In this document: positions 24,456-32,092 of the stretch, in pieces
Position numbering within the stretch: position 1 is the first letter of the stretch
Layout of the letters: every line of letters begins with the position of its first letter
NCBI GenBank assembly: GCA_045654205.1
Contig: JAZOMZ010000004.1
Location: 1-43,796, forward strand
DNA length: 43,796 nt
Reading direction: 5' to 3'
From: Enterocola sp045654205
GTDB lineage: Bacteria > Bacteroidota > Bacteroidia > Bacteroidales > Paludibacteraceae
Made by a program: the position numbers and the translations under genes
Notes under the pieces: generated by a model
Told to the model about the DNA's origin: nothing
Seen by the model: only the letters and a program-made list of their open reading frames with translations
Databases searched by the model: none

Positions 24456-25604
24456 ATGAGTTATCCAGAAAGATTTAACGAGATTCGTTGTTATACAGAT
24501 CAAGAGGCGCCATTTGTAATTTCGCAAATTTTTAGTCGTCCAGAGATAAAAAAGGTGTTAGCGTATGTTTTGGGAGAAGATTATGCAGATTATCTTGTGA
24601 GAACATTGCCAGAAATGAAGTCGGTAGAAGATTTTCAACGAGTAGTTATCATTCCTGTACTCATGGCATTAGAGCACAAAACATCTAGTGGAGTTTCTCT
24701 TACAGGAACTGAGAAAATAAATAAAGAAAAAGGTTCTCTTTTCCTTACAAACCATAGAGACATTGTTCTAGATTCAGCATTTTTAAATATTCACCTTTAT
24801 TTAAAAGGTTTCCAAACTTCGCAGATAGGTATTGGCAACAACCTTCTTATCCAACCATGGATAGAACACGCTGTACGCCTAAACAAAAGTTTTATTGTGC
24901 GCAGAGATGGCTCTATCAAACAACAATTGCTTATTTCTAAAAACCTTTCAGAATATATTCGCTATGTGATTTCAGAGCGCAAAGACTCTGTTTGGCTAGC
25001 CCAAAGAGAAGGTCGTGCAAAAGACTCAAACGACGTTACTCAACCTTCTATCATCAAGATGCTAAACATGAGTAGCAAGGCATCATTTGCTGAAAGTGTA
25101 AATGAACTAAATATTACCCCTATTGCAATAAACTATGAGTTTGACGCTTGCGATTTCTTAAAAGCAAAAGAATTTCAACAAAAACGCGACAATCCTCAGT
25201 TTAAAAAATCTCCAATGGACGACCTTGTAAGCATGCAAACAGGTCTTATTGCTCCAAAAGGAAGAATTTCTTACAATGTTTGCGACCCAATCGTTGTACC
25301 AGAAAGCTGGAATGAAATGCCTAAAAACGATCAAGTTCAAGCACTTACAGCAGAAATCGACAAACGCATTCATGCAAACTATATTCTTTATCCAAACAAC
25401 TATGTAGCAGCAGATATTTTGTACAATACACACAAGTTTGCCGATAAGTACACTCAAAAAGACAAAGAAAAATTTGAAGCATACGTAGAAAAACAACTAA
25501 ACAAGATAGATATTCCAAATCCAGACTATCCATTCTTAAGACACATGATTTACACCATGTATGCAAATCCTGCGTTGAATCAAGAAATAGCATTAAGTAA
25601 ATGA
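24456..25604 (+). CDS. 1-acyl-sn-glycerol-3-phosphate acyltransferase-like protein
   Basis: A 382-residue protein of the PlsC/glycerol-phosphate acyltransferase superfamily. LTNHRDIVLDSAFL (about residues 101-114) resembles the catalytic His-Asp block, and VWLAQREGRAKDSND corresponds to the later Glu-Gly block that binds the phosphate of the acceptor. A probable role is acylation in phospholipid or ornithine-lipid synthesis. It is longer than typical PlsC (about 240), with extra N- and C-terminal regions. It overlaps xerD by ATGA. Acceptor and acyl donor are not determined. Confidence 0.8.
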   Translation: MSYPERFNEIRCYTDQEAPFVISQIFSRPEIKKVLAYVLGEDYADYLVRTLPEMKSVEDFQRVVIIPVLMALEHKTSSGVSLTGTEKINKEKGSLFLTNHRDIVLDSAFLNIHLYLKGFQTSQIGIGNNLLIQPWIEHAVRLNKSFIVRRDGSIKQQLLISKNLSEYIRYVISERKDSVWLAQREGRAKDSNDVTQPSIIKMLNMSSKASFAESVNELNITPIAINYEFDACDFLKAKEFQQKRDNPQFKKSPMDDLVSMQTGLIAPKGRISYNVCDPIVVPESWNEMPKNDQVQALTAEIDKRIHANYILYPNNYVAADILYNTHKFADKYTQKDKEKFEAYVEKQLNKIDIPNPDYPFLRHMIYTMYANPALNQEIALSK

Positions 25605-26491
25605 AAAATATATTAGATGGTTTCGGGGCTTATTTATTACTAGAAAGATCTCTTTCTGATAATACCCTGAAATCATATAATCTTGATGTTCAGAAACTTC
25701 TCTCCTTTTTTTCTGAAAATAAGATACATTATAAAGAAGCGAAACTTTCAGATTTTCAGTCTTTTATAATGTATCTTAATGATTTAGGTATAGCCTCTAC
25801 TTCGCAAGCTAGGATTATTTCAGGAATAAAGTCATTCTACAATTATCTTCTATCAGAAGATATTATAAGTGACGACCCCACACAACTTCTCGAAATGCCA
25901 AAACTCTCTAGGTATCTACCTGCAGTGCTTTCTCTTCAAGAAATTGATATGCTCAAATCTGTTATAGATTTATCTAAAGCAGATGGGCAAAGAAATAGAG
26001 CTATGATAGAGGTGCTTTATAGTTGTGGTTTGCGTGTGTCGGAATTAATAGACTTGAAACTTTCAAATATTTACCCCAAAGAAGGTTTTATTCAAGTGTT
26101 CGGAAAGGGAAGTAAACAACGTCTTGTGCCAATTTCAGAAACTGCACTAAACGAAATTTCTATGTATATGTTAGATAGAAATTCGTGGGATATAAAACCA
26201 GGACATGAAGATTTTTTGTTTTTAAACCAGCGTGGTTCTCATTTGTCACGTCAGGCTATTTTTGATATGATAAAAAAATATGCTCTTGAAGCGGGAATAA
26301 AAGCAGTAGTTAGCCCTCATACTCTTAGGCATAGTTTTGCTACACACCTTTTAGAAGGAGGAGCAGACTTAAGGGTGATTCAAGAACTCCTAGGTCACGA
26401 AAGTATCCTTACCACAGAAATATATACCCACATAGATATGACGTATCTTAGAGATACTATTTTATCTTATCATCCACGAAATAAAAAGTAA
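25601..26491 (+). CDS. xerD: site-specific tyrosine recombinase XerD
   Basis: Resolves chromosome dimers at dif with its XerC partner at the division septum. At 296 residues it has the normal length. The N-terminal SAM-like DNA-binding domain covers about 1-90. The catalytic residues read Arg145 (CGLRVSEL), Lys172 (GKGSKQR), His240 and Arg243 (HTLRHSFATH), His266 (LGHES) and nucleophile Tyr275 (EIYTHI). All are present, so it should be active. The sequence favours XerD over XerC, but the two are similar. It is translationally coupled to the acyltransferase. Confidence 0.9.
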   Translation: MKNILDGFGAYLLLERSLSDNTLKSYNLDVQKLLSFFSENKIHYKEAKLSDFQSFIMYLNDLGIASTSQARIISGIKSFYNYLLSEDIISDDPTQLLEMPKLSRYLPAVLSLQEIDMLKSVIDLSKADGQRNRAMIEVLYSCGLRVSELIDLKLSNIYPKEGFIQVFGKGSKQRLVPISETALNEISMYMLDRNSWDIKPGHEDFLFLNQRGSHLSRQAIFDMIKKYALEAGIKAVVSPHTLRHSFATHLLEGGADLRVIQELLGHESILTTEIYTHIDMTYLRDTILSYHPRNKK

Positions 26492-26521
26492 TAATAAATA
26501 CATTTTACGAAAAATAATTTA

Positions 26522-26529
26522 TAATTTTG
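26522..26529 (+). promoter_or_regulatory. pta -7 promoter box (TAATTTTG)
   Basis: TAnnTTTG match 26 bases before the pta ATG. No clear -33 TTTG at standard spacing. Confidence 0.4.
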
Positions 26530-26555
26530 TATCACAAAACAAAACTATTAGTGTT

Positions 26556-27548
26556 ATGGAATTTTTAGATGGTCTATTCGCCAGAGCTAAAGCAAATAAA
26601 AGACGTATCGTGCTTCCAGAATCTTTAGAATCACGTACCCTTCGCGCTGCTGACGTAATATTAAAAGAGGGATTGGCAGATATTATTCTGCTAGGTAATA
26701 AACAACAAATCAAGGATCAAGCTGCAGGTTTAGGTTTAGAGAATATTGATAAAGCAATATTCTTTGATGAGGCAACAGACCCAAATAGACAAAAATATGT
26801 GGACCTTTTATATGAGCTTCGCAAAAACAAAGGTATGACTTTGGAAGAGGCAGATAAAAAAATAAAAGACCCATTATATTTAGCATCGCTAATGGTAAAA
26901 AATGGTGATGCAGATGGTGAAGTGGCTGGCGCTATGAACGCAACAAGCAATGTGCTTCGTCCTGCTCTACAAATCATTAAAATGAAAAAAGGCATTAGTG
27001 TAGTTTCTGGTGCTTTCATTATGATTACTCCAACTAGATATGGCAACAACGGTGTGCTTCTATTTGCTGACTGTGCTGTTACTCCAAATCCAGATGCAAA
27101 CCAACTTGCTCAAATTGCTATTTCTACAGCAGATACAGCAAGAGTGCTAGTGCAAATGGAACCAAAAGTAGCAATGTTAAGTTTCTCTACCAAAGGTAGT
27201 GCAAAAAATGAGTCTCCAGACAAAGTAATTGAAGCAACTCGCATTGCAAAAGAAATGGAACCTAGCTTAATTATAGATGGTGAATTCCAAGCTGATGCTG
27301 CTATCGTGGCTTCTGTAGGTGCTCAAAAGGCTCCAGATAGCCCAATCAAAGGTGATGCAAATGTGCTTGTGTTCCCTACACTAGATGCAGGAAATATTGG
27401 TTACAAACTTACCCAACGTTTCTCTGGCGGTGTGGCAATTGGTCCTATCCTACAAGGTATGGCATCTCCAGTAAACGACCTTTCTCGTGGTTGTACAGTA
27501 GAAGATATAGTAAAAATGGTAGTTATTACCGCAAATCAATCAATGTAA
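26556..27548 (+). CDS. pta: phosphate acetyltransferase
   Basis: Interconverts acetyl-CoA and acetyl phosphate. At 330 residues it is the short form consisting of the catalytic PTA_PTB domain alone. RRIVLPESLESRTLRAADVI opens the domain, NGDADGEVAGAMNATSNVLRPALQ is the substrate loop, and LDGEFQ-type IIDGEFQADAA plus GDANVLVFPTLDAGNIGYKL are the conserved C-terminal blocks. Followed one base later by ackA, giving the standard acetate overflow and fermentation pair. Confidence 0.96.
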   Translation: MEFLDGLFARAKANKRRIVLPESLESRTLRAADVILKEGLADIILLGNKQQIKDQAAGLGLENIDKAIFFDEATDPNRQKYVDLLYELRKNKGMTLEEADKKIKDPLYLASLMVKNGDADGEVAGAMNATSNVLRPALQIIKMKKGISVVSGAFIMITPTRYGNNGVLLFADCAVTPNPDANQLAQIAISTADTARVLVQMEPKVAMLSFSTKGSAKNESPDKVIEATRIAKEMEPSLIIDGEFQADAAIVASVGAQKAPDSPIKGDANVLVFPTLDAGNIGYKLTQRFSGGVAIGPILQGMASPVNDLSRGCTVEDIVKMVVITANQSM

Positions 27549-27549
27549 T

Positions 27550-28740
27550 ATGAAAATTTTAGTTTTAAACTGTGGTAGTTCTTCAGTGAAATATAAGCTA
27601 TTCGATATGGATAGCAATGCAGTGTTGGCACAAGGTGGTGTAGAAAAAGTAGGTTTACCAGGTGCATTCTTGAAGCTTACATTGCCTTCTGGCGAAAAAG
27701 TTCAATTAGACAAAGATATTCCAGAACACCAAACTGCTATTGAATTTATTCTTTCTACTCTTACAAGCGCAGAATACGGCGCAATTAAGTCTCTAGATGA
27801 AATCAACGCAGTAGGTCACCGTGTGGTTCACGGAGGTGAAAAATTCAATTCTAGTGTATTAATTACAGATGAAGTTATCAAGGCTATCGAAGAATGTAGC
27901 GATATGGCTCCACTTCACAATCCAGCCAACTTAAAAGGTATAAATACTATTTCAAATATACTTCCATCAGTGCCACAAGTAGCAGTGTTCGACACTGCGT
28001 TCCATCAAACAATGCCACAATATGCTTTTATGTACGGTACTCCATACGAAGCATACGAAAAATATGGTGTTCGTCGTTATGGTTTCCATGGTACAAGTCA
28101 CAGATATGTGTCTAAACGTGTGTGCGAATTTTTAGGAATACCAGTAGAAGGAACAAAAATTATTACTTGTCACGTAGGCAATGGTGGTTCTATCACAGCT
28201 ATCAAAGACGGTAAATCAATTGATACTTCTATGGGTTTCACTCCATTAGAAGGTCTTTTGATGGGTACACGTTGTGGTGATATTGATGCAGGCGCAGTTA
28301 CATATCTTATGGATAAAGAAGGTCTAGATACAAAAGGTATTTCAGACTATTTAAATAAAAAATCTGGTGTTGCAGGTGTTTCTGGTCTTTCTTCAGATAT
28401 GCGCGACATCGAGGCTGCAGACAAAGCGGGTGTGCCATTGGCAGTTTTAGCTATGGCTATGTATACCTATAAAATTAAAAAGTATATCGGCGCATACACT
28501 GCTGCATTAGGTGGTGTAGATGTTATCGTATTTACTGGTGGTGTTGGTGAAAACCAAACAGGTCTAAGAGGTGATGTTTGTAAAGAATTAGCATTTATGG
28601 GCATCGAATTAGACGAAGAAGCAAATAAAGTAAGAGGCGAAGAAAGAGTGGTTACTACAGAAAATTCAAAAATTAAAGTAGTAGTTATTCCTACCGACGA
28701 AGAATTTATGATTGCTTCAGACACTATGAATCTTATTTAA
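27550..28740 (+). CDS. ackA: acetate kinase
   Basis: Makes ATP and acetate from acetyl phosphate. It has 396 residues. MKILVLNCGSSSVKYKLFD is the N-terminal ASKHA signature, GHRVVHGGEKF contains a catalytic Arg, FDTAFHQTMP follows, RYGFHGTSHRYV is the second signature, and HVGNGGSITAIKDGKSIDTSMG is the phosphate loop. With pta it gives substrate-level phosphorylation, consistent with anaerobic fermentation. The stop overlaps the next ATG by one base (TAATG). Confidence 0.97.
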   Translation: MKILVLNCGSSSVKYKLFDMDSNAVLAQGGVEKVGLPGAFLKLTLPSGEKVQLDKDIPEHQTAIEFILSTLTSAEYGAIKSLDEINAVGHRVVHGGEKFNSSVLITDEVIKAIEECSDMAPLHNPANLKGINTISNILPSVPQVAVFDTAFHQTMPQYAFMYGTPYEAYEKYGVRRYGFHGTSHRYVSKRVCEFLGIPVEGTKIITCHVGNGGSITAIKDGKSIDTSMGFTPLEGLLMGTRCGDIDAGAVTYLMDKEGLDTKGISDYLNKKSGVAGVSGLSSDMRDIEAADKAGVPLAVLAMAMYTYKIKKYIGAYTAALGGVDVIVFTGGVGENQTGLRGDVCKELAFMGIELDEEANKVRGEERVVTTENSKIKVVVIPTDEEFMIASDTMNLI

Positions 28741-29348
28741 TGAAGAGAATAGCTCAGATATTATCTATTTTATTTCATCCTTTATTGGTTCCTGTATATG
28801 CACTGCTGCAGATGAATCTAATGCCGTTTTTCTATCCAGCACCAGATAATCTAAGGCATGTGCTTATATATGGAAGTATGTTCGTTTTGGTTGTTCCACC
28901 AGTTATATGGTATTTTCTGCTGTATAAACTTAAAGTAATAGAATCTTTAAAGGCAACAACAAGAAAAGAACGCATTTGGCCATATCTATTTACAATACTT
29001 TCATATATATTGGTAAGTATAATATGTTATTTCTTGGCAGTAGATTATGGTTTTACTCAGCTTTGGCAGGGTGCTACTCTTGCTCTAACTATAGTTTTTC
29101 TAGTAAATTTTTTCTGGAAAATTAGCGCGCACGCCACTGGAATGGGTGCTTGGACAGGAATGTTGATGTTTTTATCAATTTATAATGGATTTTCTTTGCT
29201 ATTTCAAATTATTGTTGTAATTTTGTCGAGCGGTTTGATAGGCTGGTCTAGATTAAAACTAGAGGCTCACACACCACAACAAGTGTTCTTTGGGTATCTT
29301 TTAGGTCTAGTTTGTGTGGGATTTCTACCTTTTTTAATTTTTTTGTAA
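28740..29348 (+). CDS. PAP2-superfamily-like membrane protein
   Basis: A 202-residue protein with about five or six hydrophobic spans. Residual phosphatase motifs of the PAP2 fold can be seen: K-ATTRKE-R for KX6RP (Pro displaced), ISAHATGMG for PSGH and SRLKLEAHTPQQ for SRX5HX3D, with the final Asp replaced by Gln. This pattern is common in short Bacteroidota relatives, so it may define a subfamily rather than a decayed gene. It could act on lipid phosphates, or be inactive. It is coupled to ackA by overlap. Confidence 0.65.
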   Translation: MKRIAQILSILFHPLLVPVYALLQMNLMPFFYPAPDNLRHVLIYGSMFVLVVPPVIWYFLLYKLKVIESLKATTRKERIWPYLFTILSYILVSIICYFLAVDYGFTQLWQGATLALTIVFLVNFFWKISAHATGMGAWTGMLMFLSIYNGFSLLFQIIVVILSSGLIGWSRLKLEAHTPQQVFFGYLLGLVCVGFLPFLIFL

Positions 29349-29365
29349 AAAAAGTTCAAAAAAAT

Positions 29366-29396
29366 TTGGTAGTTTAAAAAATAGTACATACCTTTG
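29366..29396 (+). promoter_or_regulatory. promoter of tRNA-Glu and rpsT
   Basis: TTTG at 29366-29369, a 19-base spacer and TACCTTTG at 29389-29396, 17 bases before the tRNA. An exact consensus match. rpsT, 25 bases after the tRNA, shows no separate promoter, so both probably come from one transcript. Confidence 0.75.
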
Positions 29397-29413
29397 CAAT
29401 CACAAAATCCGAC

Positions 29414-29485
29414 GGCCCATTCGTCTATCGGTTAGGACGCAAGATTTTCATTCTTGAAAGAGCGGTTCGATTCCGCTATGGGCTA
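29414..29485 (+). tRNA. tRNA-Glu (anticodon TTC)
   Basis: A 72-base cloverleaf. The acceptor GGCCCAT pairs with ATGGGCT (one G-T at the end), the anticodon stem is CAAGA/TCTTG with loop TTTTCAT giving anticodon TTC for GAA/GAG codons, and the T stem is AGCGG/CCGCT with a TTCGATT-type loop. Discriminator base A. No CCA is encoded, so the end must be added by CCA transferase. Confidence 0.95.
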
Positions 29486-29510
29486 CTAAGAAATTAAAAA
29501 AAATACAAAG

Positions 29511-29765
29511 ATGGCAAACCACAAATCGTCTGAAAAGAGAATCAGACAGACCGAAAAGAGACGTTTGCATAACAAATATTATGCAAAGACTGCTCGAAAT
29601 GCCGTTCGCAAATTGCGTGCGATGCATAAAAAAGACGAGGCTGCCGCTTTACTTCCAGTAGTATCAGCTATGTTGGATAAGTTGGCAAAAAAGAACGTGA
29701 TTCACAAAAACAAAGCTAATAACTTAAAATCTAAATTAGCTCTTCACGTAAACAAACTCGCTTAA
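29511..29765 (+). CDS. rpsT: 30S ribosomal protein S20
   Basis: An 84-residue, strongly basic primary-binding protein of the small subunit. MANHKSSEKRIRQTEKRR is the conserved start, RLHNKYYAKTARNAVRKL follows, and the end KNVIHKNKANNLKSKLALHVNKLA matches the C-terminal helix. It is preceded by tRNA-Glu under a shared promoter and followed by an intrinsic terminator. Confidence 0.97.
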   Translation: MANHKSSEKRIRQTEKRRLHNKYYAKTARNAVRKLRAMHKKDEAAALLPVVSAMLDKLAKKNVIHKNKANNLKSKLALHVNKLA

Positions 29766-29779
29766 GCAAAGAAAATTAT

Positions 29780-29815
29780 AAAGCTCTTCTTTAAAAAGAA
29801 GGGCTTTTTTCTTTT
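29780..29815 (+). terminator. intrinsic terminator after rpsT
   Basis: The 12-bp stem AAAGCTCTTCTT / AAGAAGGGCTTT (29780-29791 with 29796-29807, one T-G pair) with a TAAA loop, followed by TTTCTTTT. Confidence 0.88.
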
Positions 29816-29822
29816 ATATACT

Positions 29823-29854
29823 TTTGTATATGCCATCATATTTTATTACTTTTG
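29823..29854 (+). promoter_or_regulatory. radC promoter
   Basis: TTTG at 29823-29826, a 20-base spacer and TACTTTTG at 29847-29854, about 80 bases before the radC ATG at 29932. Confidence 0.6.
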
Positions 29855-29931
29855 TGTTTGAAAAATTTGAAGGTAATATCTAGCAGATATGTCCTCCCAT
29901 TTATTTAATATAAATTTCTTAATCTAATATT

Positions 29932-30633
29932 ATGGAAGAAAAAAAGAATGTAACAATTAAAGATTGGGCAGAAGATGATAGGCCCAGAGAAAAAATGCTT
30001 CAAAAAGGAGCAACTGCACTTTCCAATGCAGAGTTGTTGGCAATACTTATTAGTACTGGAACAAAAGAGGAGTCTGCGTTAGATTTAGCAAAATCACTAT
30101 TGCTAAAATCTTCTAATAATCTAGATGAGGTAAGTAAACTTACTCCAATAGAATTATCTAAGAGAGTGAAGGGGATTGGCAGAGCAAAGGCCGTGTCTAT
30201 ATCTGCTGCTATAGAGTTAGGAAAGAGAATTAGATTTTCAGATCCAGTGCAGTCAAGACAATTTAGTAGTAGTGAAGCAGTGGCGCAAGATTTTATATTG
30301 ATGTTATCAAATCTTAATCATGAGGAGTTTTGGATTGTTCTTCTTAATAAGGCGAATAGGGAGATAGGTAGGTTTATGATTAGTTCTGGAGGGGTTTCTT
30401 CCACACAGGTTGATAATAGAATAGTTTTAAAATATGCTATTGAGAATCTAGCGACAAATATAATATTGATTCATAATCATCCTTCTGGAAATTTAAATCC
30501 AAGTAGAGATGATTTGAATCTTACAAAAAATATAATAACTTGTTGCAAACCGTTTGATATCTCGGTTTTGGATCATATAATAATAGGAAATAAAAGATAT
30601 TTAAGTTTTTCAGAAGAGGGTTATCTCATATGA
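29932..30633 (+). CDS. radC: RadC family protein (JAB/MPN domain)
   Basis: A 233-residue protein. The N-terminal helix-hairpin-helix region includes LLAILISTGTKEESALDLA and KGIGRAKAVSISAAIELG. The C-terminal JAMM metal site reads His181, His183, Ser191 and Asp194 in IHNHPSGNLNPSRDD and is intact. Historically named a DNA repair protein, but its role is unsettled. It is coupled by ATGA to the following deacetylase-like gene. The name is used here as the family label. Confidence 0.92.
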   Translation: MEEKKNVTIKDWAEDDRPREKMLQKGATALSNAELLAILISTGTKEESALDLAKSLLLKSSNNLDEVSKLTPIELSKRVKGIGRAKAVSISAAIELGKRIRFSDPVQSRQFSSSEAVAQDFILMLSNLNHEEFWIVLLNKANREIGRFMISSGGVSSTQVDNRIVLKYAIENLATNIILIHNHPSGNLNPSRDDLNLTKNIITCCKPFDISVLDHIIIGNKRYLSFSEEGYLI

Positions 30634-31976
30634 TTTGTATTTATACAGATAAATATACTAATAGATTAAAATATATAACAGATCATATCTTTAATAAGAT
30701 ATTAGGACAATCTGTTAATATTATTAATAAGGAAGAAGATTTACCATCAAATCTTTCTTCTGGACTTATTGTTTATAGTGATTCTTTAAAGGTTAAAGGT
30801 GCTCTGCATATTGTTCCAAATGGTTTGCTATTTAAAAAAGGAGTGCGTGAGTATGATATAAACATGAGTCTTTGGGAAGGTGAGAAAGTTTTCTTCTGTA
30901 CAGATGGTGGAGATATTCCTTTTGATATTTTCTCTGCTTCATTTTATCTGTTGTCTAGATATGAAGAATATCTTCCTATAGAGTCAAATTTTAATGAGGA
31001 TGGTACTTTTAAGTCAGATTGTAGTTTGGCGTATAAAGAAGGTTTCTTAGAAAAACCAATTATTGATATTTGGGCATACAAACTGCAAGAAATCTTAAAG
31101 GTCAAATTTTCAGATTATGCTCCTTCTGCGGATTCTAGATTTAGATTCTTACCTATGGTAGCGGTAAATTCTCCTTACAAATACAGAACTTATTCTATTT
31201 TGGGTAATATTCTTAGAATGGGAAGAAAATTATTGCACGGAGAGTTCTCTGCTTTTATTCATCAGCTTAAGATTCTTCTTGCCTTAGAACCAGATCCTTA
31301 TTGTAATATAGGCAAGATGGTTGAAATTCATAATAGAAATTCACTTAGACCTTTATTCGCCTTAAGAATTTCTAATGAGAAATGGTATAAAAGACCAATA
31401 TATTTTGCTTATAGTGCATATAAGAATGTGTTGTATAGAAATTATCAAATAGCACTATTTGCATCGGCAAATGCCAGCTTGTCATCTTCTCAATTAAGAA
31501 CAGAGAAGAAATTTCTTTCTAGGATATTTAAGATGAGAATTGTTTCAAATTTATTCTCAAAACCAGAGTTTGTTATCCCAGATGCATATAACAACCTTTC
31601 TCGTTGTAATATAAAAGAAGATTTTTCGATGCAATATCCAGATAGGGTTGGCTTTAGAGCATCTACATGTACTCCATTTAGGATTTATAATCTAAAAACA
31701 GAGGAATATTATAGTATTTTGGTTCACTCTGTAGCATTTTCAGATTGGTCTTACGTGAAAAAGTCTCTGTCGAAACAAAATATCACTGAAGCTATTCAGA
31801 GTATTGCAAATGAGGTGAAGAAAGTTAATGGTGAGTTGATAGTTCTTTCTCATAATGATAGTTTTGTTGAATCTGGTAGATGGAAGGGATGGACTCCCGC
31901 GTATGAATTTAGTGCAAGGTATCTTTCTGCTTTAGAATCTAATAACGCAATAGAAGCAGGTAAGTTATTACAATAA
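30630..31976 (+). CDS. polysaccharide-deacetylase-like protein with degenerate active site
   Basis: A 448-residue protein. The N-terminal 150 residues match the domain found at the start of Bacteroidota polysaccharide deacetylases: IPFDIFSASFYLLSRYEEYLP, then GFLEKPIIDIWAYKLQEIL. The second half aligns by shape with the NodB-type domain (DPYCNIGKMVEIHNRNSLRPLFAL; SMQYPDRVGFRASTCTPFRIYNL). The metal and catalytic positions appear lost: where active relatives have TFDVD it reads VAVNS, and where they have a HPS-type His motif it reads ASANASLSS. It may be a pseudoenzyme or have a new function. It overlaps radC. Confidence 0.7.
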   Translation: MICIYTDKYTNRLKYITDHIFNKILGQSVNIINKEEDLPSNLSSGLIVYSDSLKVKGALHIVPNGLLFKKGVREYDINMSLWEGEKVFFCTDGGDIPFDIFSASFYLLSRYEEYLPIESNFNEDGTFKSDCSLAYKEGFLEKPIIDIWAYKLQEILKVKFSDYAPSADSRFRFLPMVAVNSPYKYRTYSILGNILRMGRKLLHGEFSAFIHQLKILLALEPDPYCNIGKMVEIHNRNSLRPLFALRISNEKWYKRPIYFAYSAYKNVLYRNYQIALFASANASLSSSQLRTEKKFLSRIFKMRIVSNLFSKPEFVIPDAYNNLSRCNIKEDFSMQYPDRVGFRASTCTPFRIYNLKTEEYYSILVHSVAFSDWSYVKKSLSKQNITEAIQSIANEVKKVNGELIVLSHNDSFVESGRWKGWTPAYEFSARYLSALESNNAIEAGKLLQ

Positions 31977-31981
31977 ATGTT

Positions 31982-32053
31982 GGCCCTGTAGTTCAATGGA
32001 TAGAATACGAGTTTCCTAAACTTTAGATTCGGGTTCGATTCCCGGCGGGGCTA
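31982..32053 (+). tRNA. tRNA-Arg (anticodon CCT)
   Basis: A 72-base cloverleaf. The acceptor GGCCCTG pairs with CGGGGCT (two G-T pairs), the anticodon loop TTCCTAA gives anticodon CCT for AGG codons, and the T arm is CGGG-TTCGATT-CCCG. Discriminator A, no encoded CCA. It lies 5 bases after the stop of the deacetylase-like gene and 5 bases before the palindrome that ends aroB. Confidence 0.93.
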
Positions 32054-32092
32054 CAAAAAATCGAGGCGTTTGTGTACACAAACGCCTCGATT
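32053..32092 (-). terminator. perfect palindrome terminating aroB
   Basis: A 34-base perfect palindrome at 32059-32092 (half-site AATCGAGGCGTTTGTGT). Read on the minus strand it is followed by a T run (AAAAAA at 32055-32060 on the plus strand), so it is a strong terminator for aroB, whose stop codon it overlaps. On the plus strand the following bases (ATATCCC) are a poor tail, so it may be weaker for the tRNA-Arg transcript. Confidence 0.82.

Noticed and set aside
25601..26491. Tyrosine recombinase as the integrase of a mobile element
   Set aside because: Length, catalytic residues and coupling to an acyltransferase fit housekeeping XerD; no attachment-site duplication, excisionase or cargo genes are seen nearby.
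28740..29348. PAP2-like gene as a decayed pseudogene
   Set aside because: The frame is intact and coupled to ackA, and loss of the last motif Asp is usual in this short Bacteroidota subgroup as I recall it, so decay is not supported.
31982..32092. tRNA-Arg plus palindrome as an integration (att) site
   Set aside because: No partial duplicate of the tRNA 3' end was noticed in the window and the flanking genes are housekeeping; the palindrome with a T run is better explained as the aroB terminator.
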